Positions 40,481 through 49,562 of a DNA stretch of 64,000 nucleotides are shown piece after piece. Every line of letters begins with the position of its first letter. Within the stretch, counting starts at the first letter, position 1. The position numbers and the translations under genes were made by a program. The notes beneath the pieces were generated by a model that did no database searches, was not told where the DNA came from, and saw only the letters and a list, made by a program, of their open reading frames with translations. Source of the DNA: Ferdinandcohnia humi_A (GTDB lineage: Bacteria > Bacillota > Bacilli > Bacillales > Bacillaceae_L). The stretch covers positions 135,571-199,570 of the forward strand of contig JBLKRX010000004.1 of assembly GCA_047608075.1 (NCBI GenBank). The letters are read 5' to 3'.

Positions 40481-40831
40481 TTATCCTCTCGGTCTAAATA
40501 TCAGCGCCACTAAGAAAGAAAATAGTATTGCAGCAGAGATACCCGCAGATGTTAATTCGAAAATCCCCATCCCAATTCCAATAAAGCCATGGTCTTCCGC
40601 ACTTTTCATTGCCCCATGGAGGAGAGAGTGACCAAAGCTTGTTATAGGAACAGTCGCTCCAGCACCCGCAAAATTAATTAAATTATCATATAAATCAAAG
40701 CCATCGAGGATTGCGCCAGATACGACAAATATGCTCATGACATGTGCAGGTGTTAATTTGGCAAAATCCAGTAATAATTGACCAATTACACAAATAGCAC
40801 CACCAACTAAAAATGCAAATAAATATTCCAT
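40481..40831 (-). CDS. spoVAEb: Stage V sporulation protein AEb
   Basis: A 116-residue membrane protein with four hydrophobic segments, homologous to SpoVAC (shared AGAGATVPITSFGHSL here and AGAGSAVPVTGFANSM there). It is part of the inner-membrane channel for dipicolinic acid. Four bases separate it from spoVAD. Confidence 0.93.
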   Translation of the reverse strand: MEYLFAFLVGGAICVIGQLLLDFAKLTPAHVMSIFVVSGAILDGFDLYDNLINFAGAGATVPITSFGHSLLHGAMKSAEDHGFIGIGMGIFELTSAGISAAILFSFLVALIFRPRG

Positions 40832-40834
40832 ATC

Positions 40835-41851
40835 TTACTCACCACCTTGAACGCGTTCCAATACTACACCATGTGCAATTGTTGGGATGGATTCCTTTTG
40901 TTGAATCATCGTTGGACTTAATAATGCACCGGTAGCGATAACGAAGATTTTCTTTAAACTACCGCTTAGTAGTTCCTTATAAAGATGTCCATAAGTGACT
41001 ACTGCTGAGCATGCACAACCACTGCCTCCTGCAAACACGTTTTGTTCTGAGCTATAAAGCATTAATCCGCAGTCATTGTACCTACTTCCTAAATCATAGC
41101 CCTCTTCCTTAACTAATTCTTTTAAAATGGGACTTCCCACTCCTGAAAGGTCACCAGTCACAATTAAGTCATATTCATCCGGTGTTATCTTAAGATCCTG
41201 AAAATGACGTGAGATTGTATCTGCAGCAGCAGGTGCCATGGCTGAGCCCATGTCAAACGGATTGGTGATACCTAAATCCGTTACCCTTCCTATTGTTGCT
41301 GCGGTAATTCTGATGGGTCCCTTTTCTTTAGTTACAAGTGCAGTTCCAGCTCCAGTCGCAGTAAAAGTTGCTGAATCCGGTTTTTGTCCACCGTATTCTG
41401 TAGGATAGCGGAACTGACGTTCAGCAGTTGCGTTATGACTACTTGTTGAAGCGAGTATTCGATTAGCAAATCCTCCATCAACTAATGCTGAACCAACAGC
41501 TAATGTTTCCATAGACGTTGAACAAGCACCAAACATACAAATTAAAGGTATCTTATGCTGTCTTCCTACATAATTGGAAGTTACATTTTGGTTTAATAGA
41601 TCACCCGCCAGGAAAAAGTCAATATCTTCATTTGTAAGGTTTGCCTTTTTAAGACATGCTTCAATAGACTGTTCCATTAGTCTTCTTTCTGCAAATTCCC
41701 AACTATCCTCACCACAATGTAAATCGTTATGTTGAACATCAAATGCTTCACCCAGTGGCCCCTGTGCTTCTTTAGGTCCTACAGCAGTTCCGGTAGAGTT
41801 TAAATAAATTTCATTTTGATAGACCCATGTTTGTTTTCCGACTAGCCTCAT
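40835..41851 (-). CDS. spoVAD: Stage V sporulation protein AD
   Basis: A 338-residue thiolase/KAS III-like fold protein that binds dipicolinic acid in the spore. Visible features: GACSTSMETLAVGS at about 108-121, where Cys sits in the old thiolase position, AAAATI-type and GGSGCACSAVVTYGH segments. GGAGG is present before the ATG. Fourth gene of the operon. Confidence 0.95.
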   Translation of the reverse strand: MRLVGKQTWVYQNEIYLNSTGTAVGPKEAQGPLGEAFDVQHNDLHCGEDSWEFAERRLMEQSIEACLKKANLTNEDIDFFLAGDLLNQNVTSNYVGRQHKIPLICMFGACSTSMETLAVGSALVDGGFANRILASTSSHNATAERQFRYPTEYGGQKPDSATFTATGAGTALVTKEKGPIRITAATIGRVTDLGITNPFDMGSAMAPAAADTISRHFQDLKITPDEYDLIVTGDLSGVGSPILKELVKEEGYDLGSRYNDCGLMLYSSEQNVFAGGSGCACSAVVTYGHLYKELLSGSLKKIFVIATGALLSPTMIQQKESIPTIAHGVVLERVQGGE

Positions 41852-41868
41852 CCTGTCACTACCTCCTA

Positions 41869-42330
41869 TCAGGATAATGTAAGCTTAAATAAGTATCGTA
41901 TAACCCCAACAATATAGGCAGAAACAGCCCCAAACACAATAACACTTCCTGCAAGCTTAAACATATTTGTAGCTATCCCTAATACTATACCTTCCGTTTT
42001 ATATTCCATCGCTGCACTCGTCATTGAGTTTGCAAAACCTGTAACAGGAACTGCTGAACCTGCACCCGCAAATTGACCGAGTTTATCATAAATCCCAAAG
42101 CCAGTTAATATAGCAGCAATGAGAATAAGTGTAGCAACTGTTGGATTACCAGCATCTTGCTTCGAGAAATCAAATACAGTTATATAAAAATTTTGGATGC
42201 CTTGACCAATACAACATATAGCACCGCCTACAAGAAAGGCTTTAAGGCAATTAATCAAGTACGGTGGTTTGGGTTGGAATTTTTTAATATTATTTTTATA
42301 ATCATCCTTTATCTTTTGCTTACTTGCCAT
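41869..42330 (-). CDS. spoVAC: Stage V sporulation protein AC
   Basis: A 153-residue membrane protein, four predicted spans, with the VGGAICCIGQG and AGAGSAVPVTGF motifs of the family; acts as a mechanosensitive-type channel component for dipicolinic acid. The start MASKQKIKDD has GAGGAGAGAAATACC upstream and matches known N-termini; an upstream in-frame ATG is ignored. Confidence 0.94.
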   Translation of the reverse strand: MASKQKIKDDYKNNIKKFQPKPPYLINCLKAFLVGGAICCIGQGIQNFYITVFDFSKQDAGNPTVATLILIAAILTGFGIYDKLGQFAGAGSAVPVTGFANSMTSAAMEYKTEGIVLGIATNMFKLAGSVIVFGAVSAYIVGVIRYLFKLTLS

Positions 42331-42357
42331 TGGTATTTCTCTCCTCAATAGGAAATT

Positions 42358-42777
42358 TTATTTTACGAAGTAAATCCATTGAAATAGTGACCCAGCAATC
42401 TTTCCTAAAACAAAAGCCATCATCAAAATGACAATCTTTTTATCTATTCCAATCCTTTTGGCTAAAATTGGAAAAACATTTAAAACCTCTGTAAGTGCTG
42501 CCGCAAGCATCCCGACAAATATTCCACTTGCTAATCCTATAGGTAATAAAAGGTATTCCCATAAGTGAAAAACATGAAGATTTAGCGTAAACCAGCCCCC
42601 AGCAATTGCACCTAAAACTACACTCCATTCGTATAAATAAATATATTTCATAGTTTTCGTTAATTGTGTTAACCGCGGAATGATTCCTAATACCGTCAAA
42701 AAAGCAACGAACCCTGCACCCACAGCAAGTCCACTAGATAAACCAATAAAAATAATCAATAACACCTTAATTGTCAT
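42358..42777 (-). CDS. spoVAB: Stage V sporulation protein AB
   Basis: A 139-residue membrane protein with about four spans (MTIKVLLIIFIGLSSGLAVG start, GAIAGGWFTLNLHV, ALTEVLNVFPILAKRIGI). Overlaps the end of spoVAA by 11 bases, so translation is coupled. Confidence 0.92.
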   Translation of the reverse strand: MTIKVLLIIFIGLSSGLAVGAGFVAFLTVLGIIPRLTQLTKTMKYIYLYEWSVVLGAIAGGWFTLNLHVFHLWEYLLLPIGLASGIFVGMLAAALTEVLNVFPILAKRIGIDKKIVILMMAFVLGKIAGSLFQWIYFVK

Positions 42778-43396
42778 CGATATGTTTCATACTTTCCTTG
42801 TTTTCTGTCATGATGAGATAATTATCTAAATCCTGTTGATAATTAAACATTTCTACCTCAAGTGGACTTGGCTCCTCGTTAATTCGTTTACGAAAGAAAT
42901 GGTTAAAAAATAAAATCATTCCTAGCCCTAACCCGATTGAGTAAGGAATTTGCAAAAGTAACGGTTTCGTTACTTCTTCTCCTGTAATCATCGTGTAGAT
43001 TCGTTGATGAACATCTCGCATTGATACATCCTCATGGAAATTCATCATTGTCAAGGCTGCTCCAACAAATAACAATAACCAAACAGCCACAAATAATGCT
43101 GCTGAATACCTTCCTTTCTTAACAACAATTTCAATAATTGTTTGAGCAGGACCAATTGTTTGGATATCTGACTCTGGAAATTGCCTCCGAATCAATTCAA
43201 TCACTTTCATTGCATCAATCACAACGATATTTTTATCGCTTTTACTTACTTGATGAACGACAAGTTTTTCTAACACAATTTTTACTGACTCATCTGAACT
43301 AATTAGAGCTAATTGTCCAATTCTCACAGTTGCATTGGGTTTAACCTGTACGCGATGGCGCATCCTAACATAAATTGTATTTCCCATCACTTTCAC
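42767..43396 (-). CDS. spoVAA: Stage V sporulation protein AA
   Basis: A 209-residue protein with a soluble N-terminal domain (MGNTIYVRMRHRVQVKPNA) and two membrane spans (about 95-118 and 145-163). First gene of the spoVA operon, which is made in the forespore. A sigma-G-like promoter lies just upstream. GGTGTGAAAGTG supports the start region. Confidence 0.92.
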   Translation of the reverse strand: MKVMGNTIYVRMRHRVQVKPNATVRIGQLALISSDESVKIVLEKLVVHQVSKSDKNIVVIDAMKVIELIRRQFPESDIQTIGPAQTIIEIVVKKGRYSAALFVAVWLLLFVGAALTMMNFHEDVSMRDVHQRIYTMITGEEVTKPLLLQIPYSIGLGLGMILFFNHFFRKRINEEPSPLEVEMFNYQQDLDNYLIMTENKESMKHIDDN

Positions 43397-43424
43397 ACCC
43401 TACACATTGTTTTCCTTATATATG

Positions 43425-43453
43425 TAGTATGTTATTTCTTGTTTTTCTAATGC
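43425..43453 (-). promoter_or_regulatory. Sigma-G-like promoter of spoVA
   Basis: Minus strand GCATT, 17-base spacer, CATACTA. The -10 matches the CATNNTA consensus and the site is 29 bases before the operon, as expected for a forespore gene. Confidence 0.6.
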
Positions 43454-43616
43454 GATAGCATATCAAACTCCAGTAATTACCACGACAGGAATAATAGTAA
43501 TAGTTGGTAACTTTTGAAATCTGAAGATAATCTTTCCTTGCAAGGCAAGAATTCATGACATTTACTTTGCTGGGAGACTCAGAGTCATTTGAACTTTAAT
43601 TTAGATTAATCAACAA

Positions 43617-43915
43617 AAGAAAAGCGCAGCGCTTCGGAAGAGGAACATCAACTATAATCCGCCAGGTCCTGTGGTAAACATTGACGTCAGTACGTCCTTG
43701 TGCAAGATAGACAAGCAAATGTTCTGTTGCAAAATAGTCATTCTTTGACTGTTAGATCCGTTCGTTTTTGAGCTGCTTAAAAGCACTAAGGAAGGGTTCT
43801 TAGGAGTGTAATCTCAGCAGGATCAAGCTACTGCTTGTTTGGTTGCTTTTCGCACGATACCTAGAATTATATTTGGGGTGAATACTAGCTAAGTGCTGGG
43901 GCTAGACATTGAAAA
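43617..43915. repeat. Dispersed intergenic repeat, family A, copy 3
   Basis: Shares GAGGAACATCAACTA, CCTGTGGTAAACATTGACGT, GACAAGCAAATGTTCTG and GGGGCTAGACATTGAAAA with other copies, with an extra insertion of about 60 bases. Fills the spoVAA-sigF gap (43397-44029), which otherwise holds no gene. Confidence 0.72.
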
Positions 43916-44014
43916 CCAAGTCAAAATTTTTATTCTTTCTTTACTTTGAACAGAAGCGCAAGGCGTTATACATGGATATAACATATAGAAGGTTATCCTA
44001 TTTTTTTGAACAGC

Positions 44015-44045
44015 AAAAAACCGAATGGATTATTCATCCATTCGG
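44015..44045 (-). terminator. Terminator of the spoIIA operon
   Basis: Ten-pair stem CCGAATGGAT/ATCCATTCGG overlapping the sigF stop, followed on the minus strand by TTTTTTG. Confidence 0.85.
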
Positions 44046-44788
44046 TCCTTCATTTGTTGTAAAATTTTCTTCTCTAATCGTGAGACTTGGACTTGGGAGA
44101 TACCTAGTCTTGCCGCTACCTCAGATTGAGTTTGGTCCTTGTAATAGCGAAGAAATACAATCAGTCGCTCTCTTTCATCTAACTCTCTAATCGCTTCTTT
44201 CAATGCAATCTTATCAAACCATTTCGTTTCATTGTTATCAGCGATTTGGTCTAATAATGTAATAGGGTCCCCGTCATTTTCATAAACAGTCTCATGTATC
44301 GATGATGGAGCCCTACTTGCTTCTTGTGCAAGGACGACTTCCTCTGGAGATATCTCTAAAAACTCTGCAATTTCCAAAATGGTTGGAACTCTGCCCATTC
44401 GTTTCGATAATTCATCTTTTGCTTTCCGGATTTTATTGCCTGTTTCTTTTAAGGAGCGACTTACCTTTACCGTACCATCATCACGAATAAATCGTTGGAT
44501 CTCCCCGATAATCATTGGTACAGCATATGTGGAAAATTTAACATCATACGATAAGTCAAATTTGTCAACAGACTTTAATAATCCAATGCATCCAATTTGA
44601 AACAGGTCATCTGGTTCATAGCCACGATTTAAAAATCGTTGTACTACAGACCAAACAAGCCTCATGTTCTTTTGAACAATTAAGTCCCGAGCATCCTGAC
44701 GCCCTTCTTGACTTTGTTTGATTAGATTTTTAACTTCATTATCCTTTAGATACGTTTCACTTTTGTTGTTCTTGACCTCCACATCCAT
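44030..44788 (-). CDS. sigF: RNA polymerase sigma factor SigF (spoIIAC)
   Basis: Forespore-specific sigma factor. The 252-residue protein shows region 2 (RDLIVQKNMRLVWSVVQRF, LFQIGCIGLLKSVDKFD, KFSTYAVPMIIGEIQRFIRDDG), region 3 and region 4 (LDERERLIVFLRYYKDQTQSEVAARLGISQVQVSRLEKK, in part). The start MDVEVKNNK is set by AAGGAGACTTGCC. Co-transcribed with its anti-sigma and anti-anti-sigma genes. Confidence 0.96.
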   Translation of the reverse strand: MDVEVKNNKSETYLKDNEVKNLIKQSQEGRQDARDLIVQKNMRLVWSVVQRFLNRGYEPDDLFQIGCIGLLKSVDKFDLSYDVKFSTYAVPMIIGEIQRFIRDDGTVKVSRSLKETGNKIRKAKDELSKRMGRVPTILEIAEFLEISPEEVVLAQEASRAPSSIHETVYENDGDPITLLDQIADNNETKWFDKIALKEAIRELDERERLIVFLRYYKDQTQSEVAARLGISQVQVSRLEKKILQQMKDRMDE

Positions 44789-44800
44789 TGGCAAGTCTCC

Positions 44801-45241
44801 TTAATTGCATAACGCTTTACTCTTTGATAAATGCTTTGTTAACCTTAGTGTTGTACCTCTAGCTGAACCTGTTTCAATTTCAAACTCATCCATGAAGTTC
44901 TCCATAATCGTAAAACCCATACCTGATCTTTCAAGCTCAGGTTTTGTAGTAAACAAGGGTTGTCTTGCTTCATCAATATCCTTTATACCAATACCTTCAT
45001 CTCTGATGGTTATATAGACTGTACTATCTTCAATTCTACAGGAAATATAAACAATGCCACTTGGGTCATTCTCATATCCGTGTATTATTGAGTTCGTAAC
45101 TGCCTCTGAAACAACCGTTTTAATTTCAGTTATTTCATCTAAGGTTGGATCAAGTTGAGTAATAAAAGCGGCCACTGCAACACGAGCAAAAGACTCATTT
45201 TGACTCAATGCAGAAAATTGTAGGTGCATTTCATTTATCAT
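44801..45241 (-). CDS. spoIIAB: Anti-sigma F factor, serine kinase
   Basis: Binds and inhibits SigF and phosphorylates SpoIIAA. GHKL-type ATPase motifs: EAVTNSIIHGYEND (N box), IRDEGIGIKDIDEARQP (G1) and RSGMGFTIMENFMDEFEI (G2). The start MINEMHLQFSALSQNES equals known SpoIIAB N-termini, so the longer upstream frame is rejected; GGGGGTGG precedes it and only one base separates it from the spoIIAA stop. Confidence 0.96.
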   Translation of the reverse strand: MINEMHLQFSALSQNESFARVAVAAFITQLDPTLDEITEIKTVVSEAVTNSIIHGYENDPSGIVYISCRIEDSTVYITIRDEGIGIKDIDEARQPLFTTKPELERSGMGFTIMENFMDEFEIETGSARGTTLRLTKHLSKSKALCN

Positions 45242-45242
45242 G

Positions 45243-45593
45243 TTATGCCACCCCCAATGATTGAAGAGCAAAGTTTTCATCACTCTCTAAACGAATAATC
45301 TTAAATAATCCAGACATTTCAAATAAACGTTGAACTGGTGCAGAAATCGAACAAACTACCATTTCTCCACCAAGATTTTTAATTTGCTTATATCGTCCTA
45401 AAATAACACCTAATCCTGAGCTATCCATAAAAGCAAGCTTTTCAAGATTTAATAGGATGTGATTAATTTGATTACTTTCAATCATATCTGTAACCTTTAG
45501 TCGTAATTCTTCGGCTGTGTGATGATCAAGTTCACCTGTAAGCCGAATTAACAACACATTTTGTCTAACCTCTAGTTCAATACCAAGACTCAC
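45243..45593 (-). CDS. spoIIAA: Anti-sigma F factor antagonist
   Basis: STAS-domain protein that releases SigF when dephosphorylated by SpoIIE. The phosphorylated serine lies in LAFMDSSGLGVILGRY at about residue 57-58. 116 residues, normal length. AAGGAGGCATAGTATA precedes the ATG. The leader upstream contains the family B element. Confidence 0.96.
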   Translation of the reverse strand: MSLGIELEVRQNVLLIRLTGELDHHTAEELRLKVTDMIESNQINHILLNLEKLAFMDSSGLGVILGRYKQIKNLGGEMVVCSISAPVQRLFEMSGLFKIIRLESDENFALQSLGVA

Positions 45594-45614
45594 TATACTA
45601 TGCCTCCTTAAAAT

Positions 45615-45779
45615 CGTATAAGAGGATGTTCAAAAAGTCACCAAAAGATAAGCTTCGAATCTCTGCGTCACTCTGTCTCCAGTCCTCGCGTATTAAAAGC
45701 ATACGTTCTGTTCTCGAGGCTATCGTTCCTTGATCTTCTTGCTTCTGATTCGTCGACTTTTTGAACAAACACTATAAAG
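45615..45779. repeat. MITE-like element, family B, copy 2, in the spoIIA leader
   Basis: Perfect 13 bp terminal inverted repeats TGTTCAAAAAGTC (45627-45639) and GACTTTTTGAACA (45755-45767), about 140 bp apart end to end, no coding capacity. The flanks CGTATAAGAGGA and AACACTATAAAG are also shared with the copy at 37.96 kb. It lies between dacF and spoIIAA. Confidence 0.8.
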
Positions 45780-45782
45780 AGT

Positions 45783-45811
45783 TTTTCGCTATTTTGGCTA
45801 GAGAATCCTTC
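45783..45811 (-). promoter_or_regulatory. Possible sigma-H promoter of spoIIA
   Basis: Minus strand GAAGGATTC, 13-base spacer, GCGAAAA, close to the sigma-H pattern RNAGGAWWW...RNNGAAT. If correct, the MITE-like element lies between it and spoIIAA, in the transcribed leader. Confidence 0.4.
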
Positions 45812-45874
45812 CTAGTGACAAAACTAGTGTTGATTCGGCAAAAAAAGAGCAAATTAGTTCGTTTTTGGTTTACA

Positions 45875-47038
45875 TTAAGGTGATTTTGTAAATGACCCTA
45901 CTGTTCGTTTAAATAGCTTCCACCATCCTGCAGCATCAATATCCTCACCAGCCACAAGAGGACTTTCACTTAGTACCTTACCGTCTTTTTTGATGACTAA
46001 TTTTCCTATTTCGTCACCTTTTTTGATTGGAGCGTTAATTTTTTCGGCTACTATAATTTCTTTCTTAACATCATCAATTTTTTCGCCTTTTTTCGTTAAG
46101 AGTGAAATCGGTTCCGAAGTAAATAATTTAACGGTTTTTTCACTACCTTTACTAACCTTCACATTTGAAACCTCTTGATTACGTTCATATAAAGGGTGCG
46201 TCTTATATTGACTAAATCCATAATCTAGCATTTTTGTCACCTGAGCATTACGATCCTTTGGTGTAGGTGCCCCAAAAATGACGGAAATTAACCGCATATC
46301 ATCTTTTACAGCTGTTGCTGTTAAGCAATATTTTGCCTCTGTGGTAAATCCTGTTTTTAAACCATCAACTCCAGGATAAAATTTCACAAGTCGATTTGTA
46401 TTTACTAGCCAAAATTTATTATCCGAATTTTGACGTAAATATTCTTCATACTTTCCAGTAAATTTAGTAATGTCCTCGTACTTAAGTAATTCTTTAGATA
46501 TGATTGCCATATCATAAGCCGTGCTGTAATGATTTTCAGCAGGAAGACCAGTTGGGTTTTGGAATAATGTATTTTTTAACCCCAAATCCTCCGCCTTTTT
46601 ATTCATCATCTCAACAAAAGCTTCTTCAGAACCAGCAACTTTTTCGGCCATTGCGACGGATGCATCATTACCTGATCCTATTGCAATTCCTTTTAACATT
46701 TCCTCAACGGTCATTTCTTCTCCTGGTTCAAGGAATATTTGTGAGCCCCCCATTGAAGCTGCATGCTCACTCGTACGAACCTTTTCAGAATAGGAGATGC
46801 TGCCATTATCAAGTGCTTCCATAATTAAGAGCAGAGTCATAATTTTAGTCATACTTGCAGGTGGTAGCTTTTCATTACTATTTTTCTCATAAAGAACTTT
46901 GCCAGTATCTCGCTCAATCAAAATTGCAGATTTTGCATTATTAGCTAAATCCACTGTTGCTACTTCAGCAGAAGCAAAAGGGCTACTTACAGAAAACAGG
47001 ATTGTAAAAGTTAACAGACTAATAAAGATGCGTTTCAT
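45875..47038 (-). CDS. dacF: Forespore D-alanyl-D-alanine carboxypeptidase (PBP-type)
   Basis: Trims peptide side chains of spore peptidoglycan. The 387-residue protein has a signal peptide (FISLLTFTILFSVSSPFASA), SxxK in ASMTKIM, SGN in GSGNDAS, KTG in LKTGFT, and a C-terminal domain ending in an amphipathic helix. The start MKRIFISL has GGAGGGTTTGGAG before it. It lies upstream of spoIIA as in B. subtilis. Confidence 0.94.
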   Translation of the reverse strand: MKRIFISLLTFTILFSVSSPFASAEVATVDLANNAKSAILIERDTGKVLYEKNSNEKLPPASMTKIMTLLLIMEALDNGSISYSEKVRTSEHAASMGGSQIFLEPGEEMTVEEMLKGIAIGSGNDASVAMAEKVAGSEEAFVEMMNKKAEDLGLKNTLFQNPTGLPAENHYSTAYDMAIISKELLKYEDITKFTGKYEEYLRQNSDNKFWLVNTNRLVKFYPGVDGLKTGFTTEAKYCLTATAVKDDMRLISVIFGAPTPKDRNAQVTKMLDYGFSQYKTHPLYERNQEVSNVKVSKGSEKTVKLFTSEPISLLTKKGEKIDDVKKEIIVAEKINAPIKKGDEIGKLVIKKDGKVLSESPLVAGEDIDAAGWWKLFKRTVGSFTKSP

Positions 47039-47280
47039 CTCCAAACCCTCCATTCTTTATACTTTCCCATTTTTACCAACAAAACAAAAATTATACAAAG
47101 AAATAAATTTAAACTCTCCGTACGTAAATTCTTTCACAACAAAAATTAGAAGCCGTCAAAACCGAGAATAATCCCCTTTGGAGTCCAATAAAAAAACCCA
47201 CTTCACAGCCGTATGAAGTGAGGGGCATTTAGTTCTGCGCGTGTTTTGGGTTCAATTATTATATTTTTGACTATAAAAAT

Positions 47281-47312
47281 AAACAGCAGGGAATACTCCT
47301 CCCTGCTGAAAA
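47281..47312 (-). terminator. Terminator of pdp
   Basis: Nine-pair stem CAGCAGGGA/TCCCTGCTG followed on the minus strand by TTTATTTTT. Confidence 0.8.
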
Positions 47313-47321
47313 AATTTATTG

Positions 47322-48623
47322 TTATACAATTTTGTCTAAAATTAGTTTTGGTGGTGTTACCTGGACTTTTGAGATTTCTATGCTTTCTGATAGCTTCTTC
47401 TTAATTTCATCAATCTCTTCAAAATTACTATGAATGGTAACAAGACTTTCTCCCTTAGTAACCTTATCCCCTATCTTCTTACGTAATACAAGGCCGACTG
47501 CTAAATCAATTGATGATTCTTTGGTTGCTCTACCTGCACCTAAAAGCATAGCAGCCGTACCAATGGAATCCGCGATAATTTCTGATACATAACCCTCTGT
47601 GTCTGCCTCGAACTCAAATTGGTATTTTGCTCTAGGTAAGTTTTCAGGAGAGTCTACAACTGATGCATCCCCGCCTTGTGAAGCAAGGAAGGTTTTGAAT
47701 GTTTCTAATGCTTTGCCATTTTTAATGGATTCCTCTAACATTTTTCTAGCATCTTCAAGAGTTTCAGCCTTTTGGGCAAGTACAACCATTTGACTACCCA
47801 GTACCAAACATAGCTCCTCCAAGTCAGCTGGTCCCTCTCCTCTCAACGTGTCAATTGCCTCTCTAACTTCATGTGCATTTCCAATCGCAAAGCCTAGTGG
47901 CTGACTCATATCAGAAATAATAGCCATCGTATTTCTTCCAACATTATTGCCAATGTCTACCATAGTTCTTGCAAGGTCTTTCGCTTCCTCTAGATCCTTC
48001 ATAAAGGCTCCAGCTCCTGTTTTGACATCAAGAACAATTGCATCTGCACCAGCTGCAATTTTTTTACTCATAATCGAGCTTGCAATTAATGGAATACTGT
48101 TGACTGTCCCAGTTACATCACGAAGCGCATAAAGTTTCTTATCCGCGGGTGTTAAATTCCCACTTTGTCCAATGACAGCAACCTTATTTTGATTTACAAG
48201 TCGTATAAATTCTTCATTGCTTATCTCTACGTGGAAACCAGCTACTGACTCAAGTTTATCAATAGTACCTCCAGTGTGTCCGAGACCACGTCCAGACATT
48301 TTTGCTACAGGTACTCCAACAGATGCAACAAGCGGTGCAAGTACTAATGTAGTCGTGTCACCAACTCCGCCTGTACTATGTTTATCAACCTTAATACCTT
48401 CGATTTCTGATAAATCAATTGTATCTCCAGAATGAACCATTGCCATTGTAAAATCTGCCCGTTCCTGCTTAGTCATTCCATTAAAGAAAACTGCCATTGT
48501 AAATGCACTCATTTGATAGTCAGGAATATCTCCCTTAGTATAACCATTAATAATAAATGAGATTTCTTCACTTGTGAGAGCGATTCCATCACGTTTTTTC
48601 TGAATTAAATCAACCATTCTCAT
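47322..48623 (-). CDS. pdp: Pyrimidine-nucleoside phosphorylase
   Basis: Cleaves uridine, deoxyuridine and thymidine with phosphate to base and (deoxy)ribose-1-phosphate. The 433-residue protein, the usual family length, has the phosphate-binding KHSTGGVGDTTT segment (about 81-92), MSGRGLGHTGGT, and LDVKTGAGAFM. Start MRMVDLIQKK is chosen from family N-termini and AGGTG upstream. First of the reverse-ordered deoB-punA-pdp salvage cluster (deoB is transcribed first). Confidence 0.95.
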   Translation of the reverse strand: MRMVDLIQKKRDGIALTSEEISFIINGYTKGDIPDYQMSAFTMAVFFNGMTKQERADFTMAMVHSGDTIDLSEIEGIKVDKHSTGGVGDTTTLVLAPLVASVGVPVAKMSGRGLGHTGGTIDKLESVAGFHVEISNEEFIRLVNQNKVAVIGQSGNLTPADKKLYALRDVTGTVNSIPLIASSIMSKKIAAGADAIVLDVKTGAGAFMKDLEEAKDLARTMVDIGNNVGRNTMAIISDMSQPLGFAIGNAHEVREAIDTLRGEGPADLEELCLVLGSQMVVLAQKAETLEDARKMLEESIKNGKALETFKTFLASQGGDASVVDSPENLPRAKYQFEFEADTEGYVSEIIADSIGTAAMLLGAGRATKESSIDLAVGLVLRKKIGDKVTKGESLVTIHSNFEEIDEIKKKLSESIEISKVQVTPPKLILDKIV

Positions 48624-48663
48624 TTTTTTCACCTAACCGTTCTTTTTAAAGTCAACCTTTGAC

Positions 48664-49485
48664 TTATACTTTTAGTTGCTTAACAATTTCTTTTACAAAC
48701 GATAAAAAGTTATTTCTTACTTTTTCAGTAGTTTCAATTACCTCATCATGAGTAAGCGGCTGATCCAAGATACCCGCTGCCATATTTGAAATACAAGAAA
48801 TACCTAACACCTTCATATTTGCATGTCGAGCAACAATTACCTCAGGAACTGTTGACATCCCGACTGCATCACCACCAAGAGTTCGAAGCATTCTTATTTC
48901 TGCTGGTGTTTCATAGGTTGGACCTGTATTACCTACATAAACTCCTTCTTTTATGTCGATCTGTAAAGCTGCAGCTACATCCTTAGCTAACTTGCGAAGC
49001 TCTTTCGAATACGCTTCCGACATATCAGGGAATCGTGCTCCTAAATTTGAATCATTTGGTCCGATAAGTGGATTTTGCCCCATATTATTGATATGATCCG
49101 AAATTATCATTAAGTCTCCAGGTTCAAATGATTCATTAATCCCGCCTGCAGCGTTCGTAACAACAAGAGTAGAAACGCCTAACTCCTTCATTACACAAAC
49201 AGGAAATGTAACCTTATCAAGACTATACCCTTCATAGAAATGAAACCGCCCCTGCATAGCAACAACATACTTGCCTTGTAATGTTCCAAACACAAGCTGA
49301 CCTGCATGACCCTCGACTGTTGAAACAGGAAACTCAGGAATTTGATCATATGGAACTTTAATCGGATTTTCTATCTCGTCTGCAAGTACCCCGAGTCCAG
49401 ATCCTAGAATTAAACCTATTTGTGGTGTTTGTGTTATCTTCTCTTTTAAAAATTGTGCGGATTTTTCAATCAAAGCTTTATCCAT
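48664..49485 (-). CDS. punA: Purine-nucleoside phosphorylase
   Basis: Phosphorolysis of guanosine and inosine type nucleosides. The 273-residue protein has LILGSGLGVLAD, the family signature GRFHFYEGYS near 85, TNAAGGIN, and VARHANMKVLGISCISNMAAG. GGAGGAAATATGTA sets the start MDKALIEK. Lies between deoB and pdp. Confidence 0.95.
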   Translation of the reverse strand: MDKALIEKSAQFLKEKITQTPQIGLILGSGLGVLADEIENPIKVPYDQIPEFPVSTVEGHAGQLVFGTLQGKYVVAMQGRFHFYEGYSLDKVTFPVCVMKELGVSTLVVTNAAGGINESFEPGDLMIISDHINNMGQNPLIGPNDSNLGARFPDMSEAYSKELRKLAKDVAAALQIDIKEGVYVGNTGPTYETPAEIRMLRTLGGDAVGMSTVPEVIVARHANMKVLGISCISNMAAGILDQPLTHDEVIETTEKVRNNFLSFVKEIVKQLKV

Positions 49486-49562
49486 TACATATTTCCTCCA
49501 ATTATCTCTCATTCGGTAGTAATTCATCTATTATAATAAATGACCATAAATAATTACTGACT

